Source: JBCCGE01 sp039029455
GTDB taxonomy: Bacteria; Pseudomonadota; Gammaproteobacteria; Arenicellales; Poriferihabitantaceae
Length of the DNA: 64,000 bases
Assembly (NCBI GenBank): GCA_039029455.1
Contig: JBCCGE010000001.1
Location: forward strand, 1 to 64,000
Direction: 5' to 3'
In this document: positions 42,720-51,332 of the stretch, in pieces
Layout of the letters: the number at the start of each line of letters is the position of its first letter
Numbering within the stretch: position 1 is the stretch's first letter
Made by a program: the position numbers and the translations under genes
The notes under the pieces: model-generated
What the model was told of the DNA's origin: nothing
The model's input: only the letters and a program-made list of their open reading frames with translations
Databases searched by the model: none

Positions 42720-43196
42720 ATGTCAGTAACCATTGAAGAACTGCTTAACGAATTGCCCCAGATTGGCAAAGTCGAGTGGATTGGAGTACGTCCTGCTCGT
42801 CGAGCTCCGGTTATCGCGGTCGACTCAGTGTTGGCAGAGAAGGGTCGTGGACTTCAAGGCGATCGTTACTCGGGCAAGAGTGGAAAGCGCGACGTGACCC
42901 TAATCCAGCATGAGCATTTGGCTGCGATAGCGTCGTGCCTGGGGTGCAACGAAATTCGTCCAGAATCCCTGCGGCGCAATATTGCCGTCAGCGGCATCAA
43001 TCTGCTTGCGCTCAAGAGCAGGCATTTTCAAATTGGCAACGCGACTCTTGAGTTCACGGGCCTATGTCATCCCTGTTCATTTATGCAGGAGACCTTCGGG
43101 CCCGGGGGGTATAACGCGGTTCGCGGACATGGAGGCATCACTGCTCGCGTCGTTGACGGCGGATCGATCAAAGTGGGCGATTCGGTGTCGGTCTGA
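42720..43196 (+). CDS. MOSC domain protein
   Basis: A 158-residue MOSC-domain protein. Characteristic segments are 'IGVRPARRAPVIAVDSVLAE', 'GLQGDRYSGKSGKRDVTLIQ', 'LRRNIAVSGINLLALKSRHF' and the conserved cysteine in 'TGLCHPCSFMQE'. This Cys is the residue thought to handle sulfur or molybdenum cofactor in MOSC proteins such as YiiM and YcbX. A role in reduction of N-hydroxylated compounds or sulfur transfer is possible. It is a single-gene unit next to the repeat element. Confidence 0.87.
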   Translation: MSVTIEELLNELPQIGKVEWIGVRPARRAPVIAVDSVLAEKGRGLQGDRYSGKSGKRDVTLIQHEHLAAIASCLGCNEIRPESLRRNIAVSGINLLALKSRHFQIGNATLEFTGLCHPCSFMQETFGPGGYNAVRGHGGITARVVDGGSIKVGDSVSV

Positions 43197-43279
43197 TCGG
43201 ACCCGGGGTCTGCAGAGATCCCTTTAGTTAAAAACTCTTCGCGTCTCCGACTGAACGACTAGGGCAGGCCCGGGCGCGA

Positions 43280-43561
43280 TCATGTTTGCCCTTGATTGCT
43301 TTCGATTTCGGCCAGAATTTTACCGACGTCGCTCATGTCCAGCTTTTCGCATCCAAGCACCGTCAAGATCTGCAGAAACAGCTGGGCACCCATGATCCCC
43401 TTGCTGATTTTATTTCTGAGATTAGCTTCGTTTTGATGTGTTCCGATCGACGCCAGCCGAACCTTAAGCACCGCATAAGACACCCCGTGCAGCACCATCT
43501 GAGTGCGAATTATCCGGTTGACGGTTTTTGCCCATGCAGGGGAGTGTACGTATCTTTGCAA
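43280..43561 (-). CDS. DUF6471-like small protein
   Basis: A 93-residue protein with the DUF6471 pattern: 'WAKTVNRIIRTQMVLHGVSY', 'LKVRLASIGTHQNEANLRNK', 'ISKGIMGAQLFLQILTVLG'. The arrangement looks like a small helical, helix-turn-helix-like domain, so DNA binding is possible but unproven. No ATG precedes the conserved region; the TTG at 43561 is the likely start. It ends with an acidic helix. Confidence 0.65.
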   Translation of the reverse strand: MQRYVHSPAWAKTVNRIIRTQMVLHGVSYAVLKVRLASIGTHQNEANLRNKISKGIMGAQLFLQILTVLGCEKLDMSDVGKILAEIESNQGQT

Positions 43562-43643
43562 CAGATTGTATTGAAATTAAAAAGTAACAATAGTAAAATA
43601 TATTTAACAATTAAACAACATAAATTATTAAAGGAGAAAAGAT

Positions 43644-44576
43644 ATGGGTAGATTAAAAGACACACTTCAGGTTAGAAAACCGTCGATGAATTTCAAAACG
43701 GTTCTGTTCGTTCTGTTTCTTGGTCTGATTGGGCTGTCACTGTGGCAGGTGCTGTTTCAGATTGAGGAGGGTCACGTGGGAATCGTAAAGCGCTTTGGAG
43801 AGGCCACCGATCAGGTAAAGCCCGGTCTGCATACCAAAATCCCATTCGTCGACCGGGTGGAAACGCTTGAAATTCGAACGCGAAAGAATGTGGAAAAGCT
43901 GGCTGCGGCAACGCACGAGCAAATGCCCGTGACGGCAGATGTTTCGATCAACTGGACCGTGATCAGAGACCAGGCGTTTGATCTTTACAAACGCTACGGT
44001 GGGCTGTCTCAGTTTGAGAACCGCATTCTCGATCCCAAGCTCCGTTCTGCTGCAAAAGAGGCCATTTCACGTTTTAAGGCAGAAGAGATTATCCAGAACC
44101 GAGGTCAGGTCATTGGTCTTATTGAAGAAGGTTTGGTAAAGGCGATGGAATTCTATCCTGTGCGCGTTGATTCCGCTCAATTGGAGAATCTCGTGCTGCC
44201 GAAAAAATACATGCAGTCGATCGAGACCAAGCAGACCGAGAAAAACCTTGCCGCAGCCGAGTTGCACCGGCTGGAGCGCCAGAAACTTGAAGCACAGCGC
44301 GAGGTGAATACAGCAAATGCACTTCGTGATGCCGCAAAGGCCAAAGCCGACGGACAGGCATACGCGATTCTGAAGGAAGCGGAAGCAGAAGCCGAGGCAA
44401 TCCGTTTGCGAGGAAACGCGGAGGCTGAGGCAATTGCAGCAAAGGCGAAAGCACTACAGCAATCGGATTTGCTCGTCGAGTATGTCAGAGCCCAACAATG
44501 GAATGGTCAGATGCCTTCGACTATCATGGGGTCCGATCAAAATATTCTCTGGAATATGACGAAGACTTCGAACTAG
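43644..44576 (+). CDS. HflC/prohibitin-like SPFH domain membrane protein
   Basis: A 310-residue SPFH/band-7 protein. An N-terminal membrane anchor ('TVLFVLFLGLIGLSLWQVLF', residues about 19-38) precedes the SPFH domain ('IEEGHVGIVKRFGEATDQV', 'PGLHTKIPFVDRVETLEIRT'). A long charged coiled coil follows ('LKEAEAEAEAIRLRGNAEAE'). It resembles HflC/prohibitins, which form ring complexes that regulate the FtsH protease or organise membrane microdomains. No hflK lies next to it, so it may act as a stand-alone homologue. AAGGAG at 43631-43636 fixes the ATG, and a terminator follows the stop. Confidence 0.88.
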   Translation: MGRLKDTLQVRKPSMNFKTVLFVLFLGLIGLSLWQVLFQIEEGHVGIVKRFGEATDQVKPGLHTKIPFVDRVETLEIRTRKNVEKLAAATHEQMPVTADVSINWTVIRDQAFDLYKRYGGLSQFENRILDPKLRSAAKEAISRFKAEEIIQNRGQVIGLIEEGLVKAMEFYPVRVDSAQLENLVLPKKYMQSIETKQTEKNLAAAELHRLERQKLEAQREVNTANALRDAAKAKADGQAYAILKEAEAEAEAIRLRGNAEAEAIAAKAKALQQSDLLVEYVRAQQWNGQMPSTIMGSDQNILWNMTKTSN

Positions 44577-44589
44577 CAAAATCAATCAG

Positions 44590-44613
44590 GCGGCTCATTT
44601 GAGCCGCTTTTTT
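44590..44613 (+). terminator. rho-independent terminator after the SPFH gene
   Basis: A perfect 7-base stem GCGGCTC / GAGCCGC with a 4-base loop is followed by six Ts, 13 bases past the SPFH stop codon. Confidence 0.85.
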
Positions 44614-44668
44614 CTTCTACAGAGAAACTAAATTTTGATTTCGCGGTGGTTGCAACATGTTGTTGCGA

Positions 44669-44780
44669 GAATGCCGCGCCTGGGGCTCGTGATGATGATG
44701 GCTGATTGTGGATATCTGCTCGATCAAAGAAAGCAAATCTTTAAAGTCATTACGAGGCGCGTCGCGACGGGGCAACCTCG
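44669..44780. repeat. imperfect inverted-repeat element, copy 2
   Basis: The left arm has ATGCCGCGCC...GGCTCG (44671-44689) and the right arm GTCATTACGAGGCGCG...GGGGCAAC (44746-44776). The arms are degenerate inverted versions of each other and resemble the copy at 42571-42679 in sequence, orientation and length. It fills the space between the SPFH terminator and the NTF2-like gene. Confidence 0.45.
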
Positions 44781-44814
44781 CAGGAACGGCAGAAGCTTCA
44801 GATTAGAACGTCTC

Positions 44815-45198
44815 TCAGATCGAGTCCGGAACCAGTGCCAGTCGGGTAAATCGCAGTTCGTTCTCATCTCCAGACAAAACGCAAAGCGAGACACCACTGG
44901 CGATGCTGAATTTATCCTCACTGCCTTCAACCGGAACTCTGGCCGACCATCCCAGCAGACAATACCCTCCGTGCTCATTCTCGTTGTATTCAAGCACCTC
45001 AAGCGTTTTGTCTTCTTCGGGTTCTGCAAACCACTCTGTATGCGTGTCGGCGATCGCCTGACGACCTCGAGCCGGTGGACCGTAGGGTGAAAAAAGTGCG
45101 CCGTCTGCTGTAAATGCTTCGGCGCACCCTTTCGAATCAAGAGCCTTATATGCGGACAGGTAATGACTTATAAGTTGTTGCAGTTTGTGTTCAGACAC
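44815..45198 (-). CDS. SnoaL/DUF4440-type NTF2-fold protein
   Basis: A 127-residue protein of the NTF2-like fold. The opening helix 'LQQLISHYLSAYKALDSKGC' is followed by 'AFTADGALFSPYGPPARGRQAI' (in two pieces) and strands 'GYCLLGWSARVP', the usual cone-shaped pocket pattern. Members include ketosteroid isomerase-like enzymes and small binding proteins; no catalytic set can be assigned. The start is a GTG with only a weak ribosome-binding site. It is cytoplasmic, unlike its larger neighbour at 45272. Confidence 0.72.
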   Translation of the reverse strand: MSEHKLQQLISHYLSAYKALDSKGCAEAFTADGALFSPYGPPARGRQAIADTHTEWFAEPEEDKTLEVLEYNENEHGGYCLLGWSARVPVEGSEDKFSIASGVSLCVLSGDENELRFTRLALVPDSI

Positions 45199-45271
45199 CG
45201 TGTTTTCTCATGTCGCGACTGACAAATTACACGATATCAGAGAGTTACCTGAATCCTAAATAATTCCTGAA

Positions 45272-46429
45272 CTATTTTGAATAGCGTTTCATCACCATAG
45301 TTTCAGGATCAAGCTTGGACATGAACTCTGCCGCAGCTGGCGCATCTGCAAAGCTCGCCATTGACGCTTCCGCATCCTCCAGCGAATGCCAGTGAACGAC
45401 AACAAGCCACTCGCCATTGTCACCGGCTGCTGACTCTCGTTTGATAAAACCCGGCTGTCTGGATACGTGTTGGTTTTCAACGGCTGTATCCAGAGGACGA
45501 AACTCTGCGGGAGTAACGCCATCTTTGAGCATAAACGTCGCGATTTCGATCACACCGTCCAGTCCTTTTGATGCTGAAAGCCCGCGGAATTTTCCATTGC
45601 GGTTCTTGGCATCGGCTTCCGGAATCAGAGTCTCAATTGTGTCCCAGTGCTCAACAATCTTGCCTTCTTCGATCCGAAAAAGGTCATAAAACGATGACGT
45701 CTTGCCAAGAAATTCGCCTTCTGAAATTGCAAGAACGAAGTCGCCTTCTCCAAGTATGGCGTGGTTTTTTGTGTAGGTAAGCGGCATTCCCGCCTCGGCC
45801 ATTTGCTGAAGAGCTTCCCCAAGAGCCTGTAGGCCGTCTCCGACAGCAGGATTGTGCTGCATATATGTTTCAGTCGATACATAGTCGGTAATCTTTCCCG
45901 GGTTTGCGCCCATCAACACATCATCGACAAATCCAGCAATAAGCTCTTTGTTCTGACTTGTTTTTTCAAGATCGCTGCTACGGGTCGGTCCGTCGATCTG
46001 ACTGCGACCGGATACGGTTTCAGTAGCTGTTTCCTGCAGGTTGTCCCAGTGCTCAACAATCAGGCCATCTTCGAAACGAAAAACATCAAATCCAATTTTG
46101 GGACCAAAAAAGTTGTATTCGGTATGAGTAAATACAAAATCACCGTCCTCAAATGCACGTTTTACCGACGCTTTAGCCGAACCGGCAGGCAGTGCTTGCA
46201 TGACTTCACCGAAGCCCGCTAAACCGTCACCAACCATTGGGTTGTGCTGAATGTATTTTTCAGGATTGATATAACCGATGGGCGTTGGATCTCCGGTCTC
46301 AATGCTCTCCAGTACAGCAATCGCTTTTTCCTTGTTACTGAGATTGTTGTCGGCGATTACCGACATTGAGAATGTAGTGGCTGCAACCGCAACCGCAAGC
46401 GCAGCTGCTGATAGATGTCGTGTTTTCAT
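45272..46429 (-). CDS. secreted protein with two SnoaL-like domains and an ABM-like domain
   Basis: A 385-residue exported protein with a clear signal peptide ('LSAAALAVAVAATTFSMSVIA'-type, cleavage near residue 26). Two homologous NTF2-fold domains follow. The first contains 'YIQHNPMVGDGLAGFGEVMQ' and the second 'YMQHNPAVGDGLQALGEALQ', each with a matching 'F-R-F/I-E-x-G-x-I-V-E-H-W-D' strand. The last 95 residues ('IATFMLKDGVTPAEF', 'PGFIKRESA', 'VVVHWHSLEDAEAS') fit an antibiotic-biosynthesis-monooxygenase-like ferredoxin fold. The function is unknown. The adjacent AraC gene on the same strand may control it. Confidence 0.8.
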   Translation of the reverse strand: MKTRHLSAAALAVAVAATTFSMSVIADNNLSNKEKAIAVLESIETGDPTPIGYINPEKYIQHNPMVGDGLAGFGEVMQALPAGSAKASVKRAFEDGDFVFTHTEYNFFGPKIGFDVFRFEDGLIVEHWDNLQETATETVSGRSQIDGPTRSSDLEKTSQNKELIAGFVDDVLMGANPGKITDYVSTETYMQHNPAVGDGLQALGEALQQMAEAGMPLTYTKNHAILGEGDFVLAISEGEFLGKTSSFYDLFRIEEGKIVEHWDTIETLIPEADAKNRNGKFRGLSASKGLDGVIEIATFMLKDGVTPAEFRPLDTAVENQHVSRQPGFIKRESAAGDNGEWLVVVHWHSLEDAEASMASFADAPAAAEFMSKLDPETMVMKRYSK

Positions 46430-46519
46430 GATCAGAACCTGAGAGTTGGACAGGTCTGAAATACTATTTTTCGGCGATGGTCCGGCACAGGTGAATGCCG
46501 GAGGATAAATGGTAAATCT

Positions 46520-47395
46520 TTAACTTTTGCTTCCGGTCGCGAATTGTCGGGGGGTTAACCCTGTGTGCTTTTTGAAGTACTTTACAAAATTGCTGGCGTC
46601 GTCGAAGCCCATAGAAAATGCGATTTCCTGAGTAGATTGCTCGCCGGTTACCGATCGTCTCTTGATTTCAAGGATGACGTAGTCATCAATGAGTTGTTTC
46701 ACGGTTCGCCCTACAAATCGCTTGCACAGCTGATTGAGTGTTTTATAGGTGGTGCCGATTTTTTCTGCATACTCGTGTGCATCCCGGTTCGTGGCATAGT
46801 CATTGCGAAGCAACAGCATGAAGCGATCGAACGCGCCTCTGCCTTTTGATGTGGTCGGTGGGTTTTCTATCGTGTACGAGCGCTCAAGTATCAGGATCAA
46901 CGCTGACAACAAAGACGACATCACGCCAATCCGCATATCATTGCGGCCGAATTCTCTAACCAGTTCAGAGATCAATGCCTGACCGCTGGAAGCTGAGGAT
47001 TGATCCAGTCGGAACACAGGTGATGAGGCCATTACCGCCGAAAACGGCGAAAAAAGCGCGTTGCGAGATTCATTGCTGAGATGGTCCAAGAATATATCAA
47101 CGAACAAAATACATTTGCCCAGTGGGTTCCGGGAGAAGTCGAAAGCATGAACCTGGTTCTGATTTATGAGCAGAAAATCTCCCGGCTTGTAGGTGTAACG
47201 CGCAAAATCAACGAAGTGCTCGCCGTGCCCGGATTCAATGAAACAAAGCAAATTGAATCCAACCCGGTGCGGCTGCTCCGGGTCGTGTGACAACAGAGGT
47301 TTACGATTATTAATGGCGGAGAGCTCGATAATATCGATCTGTTGGCCTGTGTTCGCTCCAGGCGAAAAACTGATGTCCGGAATACGAGTGTTCAT
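46520..47395 (-). CDS. AraC family transcriptional regulator
   Basis: A 291-residue regulator. The N-terminal half is a cupin-like sensor ('GFNLLCFIESGHGEHFVDF', 'YKPGDFLLINQNQVHAFDF'). The C-terminal AraC helix-turn-helix pair holds 'YAEKIGTTYKTLNQLCKRF' and the second HTH 'EIAFSMGFDDASNFVKYFKK' with 'HTGLTPRQFA'. It lies upstream of and co-directional with the secreted SnoaL-like gene, 90 bases apart, so it may regulate it. The effector is unknown. Confidence 0.9.
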   Translation of the reverse strand: MNTRIPDISFSPGANTGQQIDIIELSAINNRKPLLSHDPEQPHRVGFNLLCFIESGHGEHFVDFARYTYKPGDFLLINQNQVHAFDFSRNPLGKCILFVDIFLDHLSNESRNALFSPFSAVMASSPVFRLDQSSASSGQALISELVREFGRNDMRIGVMSSLLSALILILERSYTIENPPTTSKGRGAFDRFMLLLRNDYATNRDAHEYAEKIGTTYKTLNQLCKRFVGRTVKQLIDDYVILEIKRRSVTGEQSTQEIAFSMGFDDASNFVKYFKKHTGLTPRQFATGSKS

Positions 47396-47555
47396 TAAAC
47401 GCCTTCAATCGGCAGGATCGACAGGGGCAAGTATCCAGATATTGGTGTGAATGGCAACCGGGCTGCCGATTTTGTGAGTTCTGGTTCGCGGTTGTATGTG
47501 CCAGAGCCGACGTCGGTTAGTATCGCAGTTGGTTCATTGGTGTCCTTCATTAGAG

Positions 47556-48191
47556 ATGACTTTCGAAGAATTCCTGATCTATGCAACTGTATTTGCAACA
47601 GCAACATTGGCTGTTTCCGGGATCATTCAGGCGGCACGCTGCGATATGGACATTTTCGGCGGAGGTGTGCTGGCGCTGGTTTGTGCGCTGGGTGGAGGAA
47701 CGCTTAGAGACCTGCTCATTGGTGCATCACCTGTTTTCTGGATCACCGATCTGCTCTACCTGTCCGTGATTCTGGTAACCACTGTGCTGACGGCCTGGTT
47801 ATTGCGCTTTGTTCCTGTGGGCAGGGGACTGCGATTTGCAATGCTGGACGTAGCAGATGCCTTTGGTCTGGCGCTGTTTGCAATTCTTGGGGCACAGAAG
47901 GCTCTGTCATTCGGACTGTCTGAACCCATCGCGGTAGTAATGGGCGTGATGACCGGCGTTGCAGGCGGCATCATCCGCGATGTGATTACCCAACAACAGC
48001 CCGCCGTTATGCGAGGGGACAGCTTTTATGCCACCGCGGGCATTATTGGGTGCGTGGTCTACTGCGCACTGGAAGGTGTTCTTACGGAGACCGTCTCAAT
48101 GCTTGTTGGTATGACGGTTATTCTGGTTTTACGATTGGCTGCAATTCGCTGGAAGTTCAAGATTCCGTCTCTCATTAAACCGGGCAGCTAG
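47556..48191 (+). CDS. TRIC-type cation channel family protein (YicG-like)
   Basis: A 211-residue membrane protein with seven predicted helices and the two family signatures 'ALGGGTLRDLLIG' and 'GVAGGIIRDVIT', each a G-G-x-x-R-D loop. These mark bacterial trimeric intracellular cation channels (UPF0126/YicG). Relatives conduct monovalent cations as trimers. The ATG at 47556 ('MTFEEFLIY') fits the family start. An upstream in-frame extension to 47496 is not hydrophobic or conserved. Confidence 0.88.
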   Translation: MTFEEFLIYATVFATATLAVSGIIQAARCDMDIFGGGVLALVCALGGGTLRDLLIGASPVFWITDLLYLSVILVTTVLTAWLLRFVPVGRGLRFAMLDVADAFGLALFAILGAQKALSFGLSEPIAVVMGVMTGVAGGIIRDVITQQQPAVMRGDSFYATAGIIGCVVYCALEGVLTETVSMLVGMTVILVLRLAAIRWKFKIPSLIKPGS

Positions 48192-48327
48192 TTCAGTTCC
48201 GGAAAAAATCACAGTGGGTTGTTGGTACGATGTCAACATCAAGGACTCAGATCGATACCGTGAAGTCTTTCACTGAAGTTGTGACTCACCAGACGCTCCG
48301 TGCATCTTAGTCACCTCGCTCCTGTCG

Positions 48328-48675
48328 TTAGAAACGGTTTACACCGCCGCCGGGTTGGTTCAGAAGCTCCATGACATTAATGTTCCCACTCAGGTAGAGA
48401 AAGAAGACATAACCAAAAATAATCAGTGACCAGCCCAACAGCCGAAGCGAAATCGTGACCGTTGGGGATGGGTTGTTGAAAATGAGATTGCCGAAAGCAA
48501 ACAGCTGGGTCAGAAAAACGAAAATGGTGTAAACCGCGACTGAATTGACGGATATACCTTGATTTAAAAACCCACTCCCCAGCGTGTGGACTTGTCCTTC
48601 CGGAAATGAGTGCCAATAAAGAATAGCAACTACAAAGCTGAGTCCAAGCCCGAAGTGATCCAGAGTTTTACCCAT
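48328..48675 (-). CDS. small membrane protein, hypothetical
   Basis: A 115-residue protein with about three membrane segments: 'LGLSFVVAILYW', 'AVYTIFVFLTQLFAFGNLIF' and 'LLGWSLIIFGYVFFLYLSG'. It ends with a short Pro/Gly-rich tail ('NQPGGGVNRF'). The start is an ATG and no family is recognised. It stands alone between the TRIC gene and a degenerate region. Confidence 0.55.
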   Translation of the reverse strand: MGKTLDHFGLGLSFVVAILYWHSFPEGQVHTLGSGFLNQGISVNSVAVYTIFVFLTQLFAFGNLIFNNPSPTVTISLRLLGWSLIIFGYVFFLYLSGNINVMELLNQPGGGVNRF

Positions 48676-48847
48676 TGGCTACACATGTAAACATACTGTC
48701 AGCCTTAATAGTACTCTCTGGTGGGATTGATATGAGCCACAATCATGGATTCATTCTGGTTTTAGTCGAGTCCTGATATCCAAAATCCGTCGAAAACGCC
48801 CTGCGTTGTCTCATCGCTTACGTAACCAGCTCGAGAGCGAATCGCAT

Positions 48848-49060
48848 CTATGGTCTCCCCTGCGTCAGTTGGAAAGTGGTAGTCCATCTATCTACGTTGG
48901 ATTTGTCGATATGTTCGCGCTTTGCTGCAAATGCGGGTTCAGGGATATCCATGCCGGGACGTTTCAGTTTTTCGATCGTGTTTGTCACCTCACGGCTCAT
49001 CATGCCGGAAAATCCGACAACATCCGCTGAAAGCACAGCGAGCAGGGTCTGTGTCACGGG
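48848..49060 (-). pseudogene. remnant of a class III adenylate/guanylate cyclase
   Basis: About 65 residues align with the start of bacterial cyclase domains: 'LLAVLSADVVGFSGMMSREV' matches the usual L-A-A-I-L-A-A-D-V-V-G-Y-S-x-L-M. 'IEKLKRPGMDIPEPAFAAKR' matches the following helix. The frame then breaks down ('SNVDRWTTTFQ' where V-K-T-T-G-D-G-x-L is expected) and stops. The catalytic core is absent. It is either a decayed gene or a leftover fragment. Confidence 0.55.
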
Positions 49061-49246
49061 GGAGTGTTCACGATTTGCGAGGCACCATAGTCGTGCCGGA
49101 TTGTTCTTACACGTTAAGGCACTGTAGCATATTCGGCTGATACAGATATCTGGGCTGTGAGGACTGTGACCGAACTCTGCACCTACGCAGCGCAAATATT
49201 ATTACTGAATGAGCACCACAAATTGAGCAATAAGAAATCACCTAAA

Positions 49247-50179
49247 ATGGGCGGACTGTTTGGTGGGTCGCTGACCGGAAATTTTTTAGGTTTGCCCGCT
49301 GAGTTGAACGATGGATGTTTCGCCGATATCGTGCTGATGGGCGCCCCCGTCGCAACACCTTACCGTTCCGTTGGTCCCTACTGTGCCGATGCACCAGATG
49401 CAATCCGCTCGGCGTTTGGCTGGCCCGGTGTGCTCGATCATCACGACTTCGACCTTGATGGTACCGTGTTGCATAGCGGCACCACCGCAGTTGACATAGG
49501 AAACCTGTCGTTCAGCGAGACCGATTTCGCGGCAAATCGTGAGACGATTCGGGCAAGTGTTGCTGGAGCGCTTGATAACGGATCGGTTCCCTTAGTTCTC
49601 GGCGGCGACGACTCTACTCCGATACCTGTTTTGCAGGCCTACGAAAAGCACGGACCGATCACTGTGCTCCAGTTTGATGCCCATATTGATTGGAGAGACG
49701 AAGTCTCGGGAGAACGAATGGGCCTGTCCAGTAACATGCGACGGGCGTCCGAGATGCCCTGGGTTGAGCGCATTGTGCAGGTCGGTGCTCGCGGTATCGG
49801 TAGCGCGCGACCTGCGGATGTACAGGATGCGCTTGATTGGGGGGTTCATTTCGTGTCGATGTCAACGTATGTCGCGCAGGGTCTCGCCTCCTTAATGGCT
49901 CATATCCCCGATGATTCGAAAGTGTTTGTGACCTTCGACATCGATTGTATGGATCCATCGGTGGTACCCGCGGTCATTGGTCCGGCGCCGGGAGGTTTCC
50001 ACTATTGGCAGGTGATAGAGATCCTGCGAAAGCTGGCAGATAAAGCGCGCATTGCGGGATTTGATTTGGTTGAACTGATGCCCGCGAACGATATAGGTGG
50101 CCGTGGCGCTTTGGTCGCAGCCCGTCTTGTCGCGGTTATGATGGGCCTGATCAGTCGACAAAAGCAGTCGCGCCTATGA
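49247..50179 (+). CDS. arginase/agmatinase family ureohydrolase
   Basis: A protein of about 310 residues with the ureohydrolase fold. The metal motifs are 'LQFDAHIDWRDE' (D-A-H-x-D) and 'TFDIDCMDPSVVPAVIGPAPGG' (D-x-D), and a late Glu in 'FDLVELMPAND'. The first metal loop reads 'LGGDDSTPIPV' where most family members have G-G-D-H-S, so a metal-ligand His is replaced by Asp. Substrates in this family are arginine, agmatine, guanidinobutyrate and related guanidino compounds. The ATG at 49247 is preferred; an upstream GTG at 49157 adds 30 non-conserved residues. Confidence 0.87.
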   Translation: MGGLFGGSLTGNFLGLPAELNDGCFADIVLMGAPVATPYRSVGPYCADAPDAIRSAFGWPGVLDHHDFDLDGTVLHSGTTAVDIGNLSFSETDFAANRETIRASVAGALDNGSVPLVLGGDDSTPIPVLQAYEKHGPITVLQFDAHIDWRDEVSGERMGLSSNMRRASEMPWVERIVQVGARGIGSARPADVQDALDWGVHFVSMSTYVAQGLASLMAHIPDDSKVFVTFDIDCMDPSVVPAVIGPAPGGFHYWQVIEILRKLADKARIAGFDLVELMPANDIGGRGALVAARLVAVMMGLISRQKQSRL

Positions 50180-50315
50180 CATAAGTCAGCTTGAGTGCTC
50201 CATCTTCGGGCGTTTCAGGAGGAATGCCATTGGGTTCGCTTTGAGGGCGGGTTCCGGTCTTGTCACAGACACCATTATGTGTCCTTTGTTGCAAAATAGT
50301 GGTTGAACAAGCCGC

Positions 50316-51227
50316 CTAGTTCCGCAGCGCATGCAACAGATCCCAGTAGGGTTCGTCACCGAAATGCCGGGCGAAAAAATCAATAAACACTCGAACTTTC
50401 GGTGCCAGTATTCTCGAGCCGGGGTACACCGCCCAGATCGCTGACTCAGATATCAAAGGAAAGCGATTTAACACCTCGACCAGATCACCCTGCTGCAGGT
50501 GAGCGTAAGCACTCCAGGTGGAATTGATCGTGATTCCCAGCCCACTGACACAGGCTTCCCGAATGGCATCACCATTGTCCGTGCGAAAACGACCCTTCGC
50601 TTTCATGCGTTTTTCGCCGTCACCAACTTTGAACGTCCAGTAGTCAAGTCCCATCAGTGTGATGCACTGGTGTTGTTTCAGATCTTCCGGAGATTCCGGA
50701 TGTCCGTGTTGTTGTAGATAGTCAGGTGATGCACACAGGATTCGTCGATCTGAAGCCAGCTTGCGGGCAATCAGCGATGAGTCCTTGAGACTCGAGTTGC
50801 GGATGGCTACATCAAAACCCCCTTCAACCAGATCGGTGATGGTGTCGGACAGCCTTAGATCGACGTCAAGATTGGGATTTTGATCGAGAAATGTTTTTAA
50901 CGCCGGCATCAGATGCATGCGACCGAAGGACGCGGGAGCGGTAACCCGCAGCAGTCCGGAGGGTGAGGTGCTGCCGGCACCGACAGAGGCCCGTGCAGCA
51001 TCGACGCCGGCAAGCACTTCCTCAGCATAAGGCAGGAACACTCGACCTTCCTCCGTCAGCGAAACTTTGCGGGTGGTGCGGTGAATCAGCCGCACGCCAA
51101 GTTGCTTCTCAAGTTTGCTCACATACGAGCTTGCAACGGCGGGAGAGAGTCCCAAATCATTACCGGCACTACTGATGTTCTGGGTCGAGGCGACACGCAC
51201 GAACAGTTTTAGATGCTCAAATTTCAC
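50316..51227 (-). CDS. LysR family transcriptional regulator
   Basis: A 303-residue LysR protein. The N-terminal winged helix has 'FEHLKLFVRVASTQNISSAG' and 'LSPAVASSYVSKLEKQLGVR'. The effector domain contains 'LLRVTAPASFGRMHLMPALK' and 'DLRLSDTITDLVEGGFDVAI', typical of the CrgA/DmlR-like group. The start appears to be a GTG. It diverges from the MDR/luciferase-like/SDR operon across a very AT-rich 105-base gap and is its likely regulator. Confidence 0.9.
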   Translation of the reverse strand: MKFEHLKLFVRVASTQNISSAGNDLGLSPAVASSYVSKLEKQLGVRLIHRTTRKVSLTEEGRVFLPYAEEVLAGVDAARASVGAGSTSPSGLLRVTAPASFGRMHLMPALKTFLDQNPNLDVDLRLSDTITDLVEGGFDVAIRNSSLKDSSLIARKLASDRRILCASPDYLQQHGHPESPEDLKQHQCITLMGLDYWTFKVGDGEKRMKAKGRFRTDNGDAIREACVSGLGITINSTWSAYAHLQQGDLVEVLNRFPLISESAIWAVYPGSRILAPKVRVFIDFFARHFGDEPYWDLLHALRN

Positions 51228-51332
51228 AAATAATTATCAACTAAAAGTAAAAACTAATTCTAATAATTTGCTAATTATCTTCTATTAATAAATAAATACA
51301 ATACCGGTCCGAAAACCAACATTTTGACAATA
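51228..51332. promoter_or_regulatory. AT-rich divergent promoter region
   Basis: The 105 bases between the LysR gene and the MDR gene are strikingly AT-rich, with repeated TAATTAT/AATAATT elements. This is the expected site for LysR binding and for two divergent promoters. No exact operator is assigned. Confidence 0.35.

Noticed and set aside
44635..45090. 151-codon plus-strand ORF as a gene
   Set aside because: It runs opposite the NTF2-like gene and over the repeat element, and has no domain or ribosome site.
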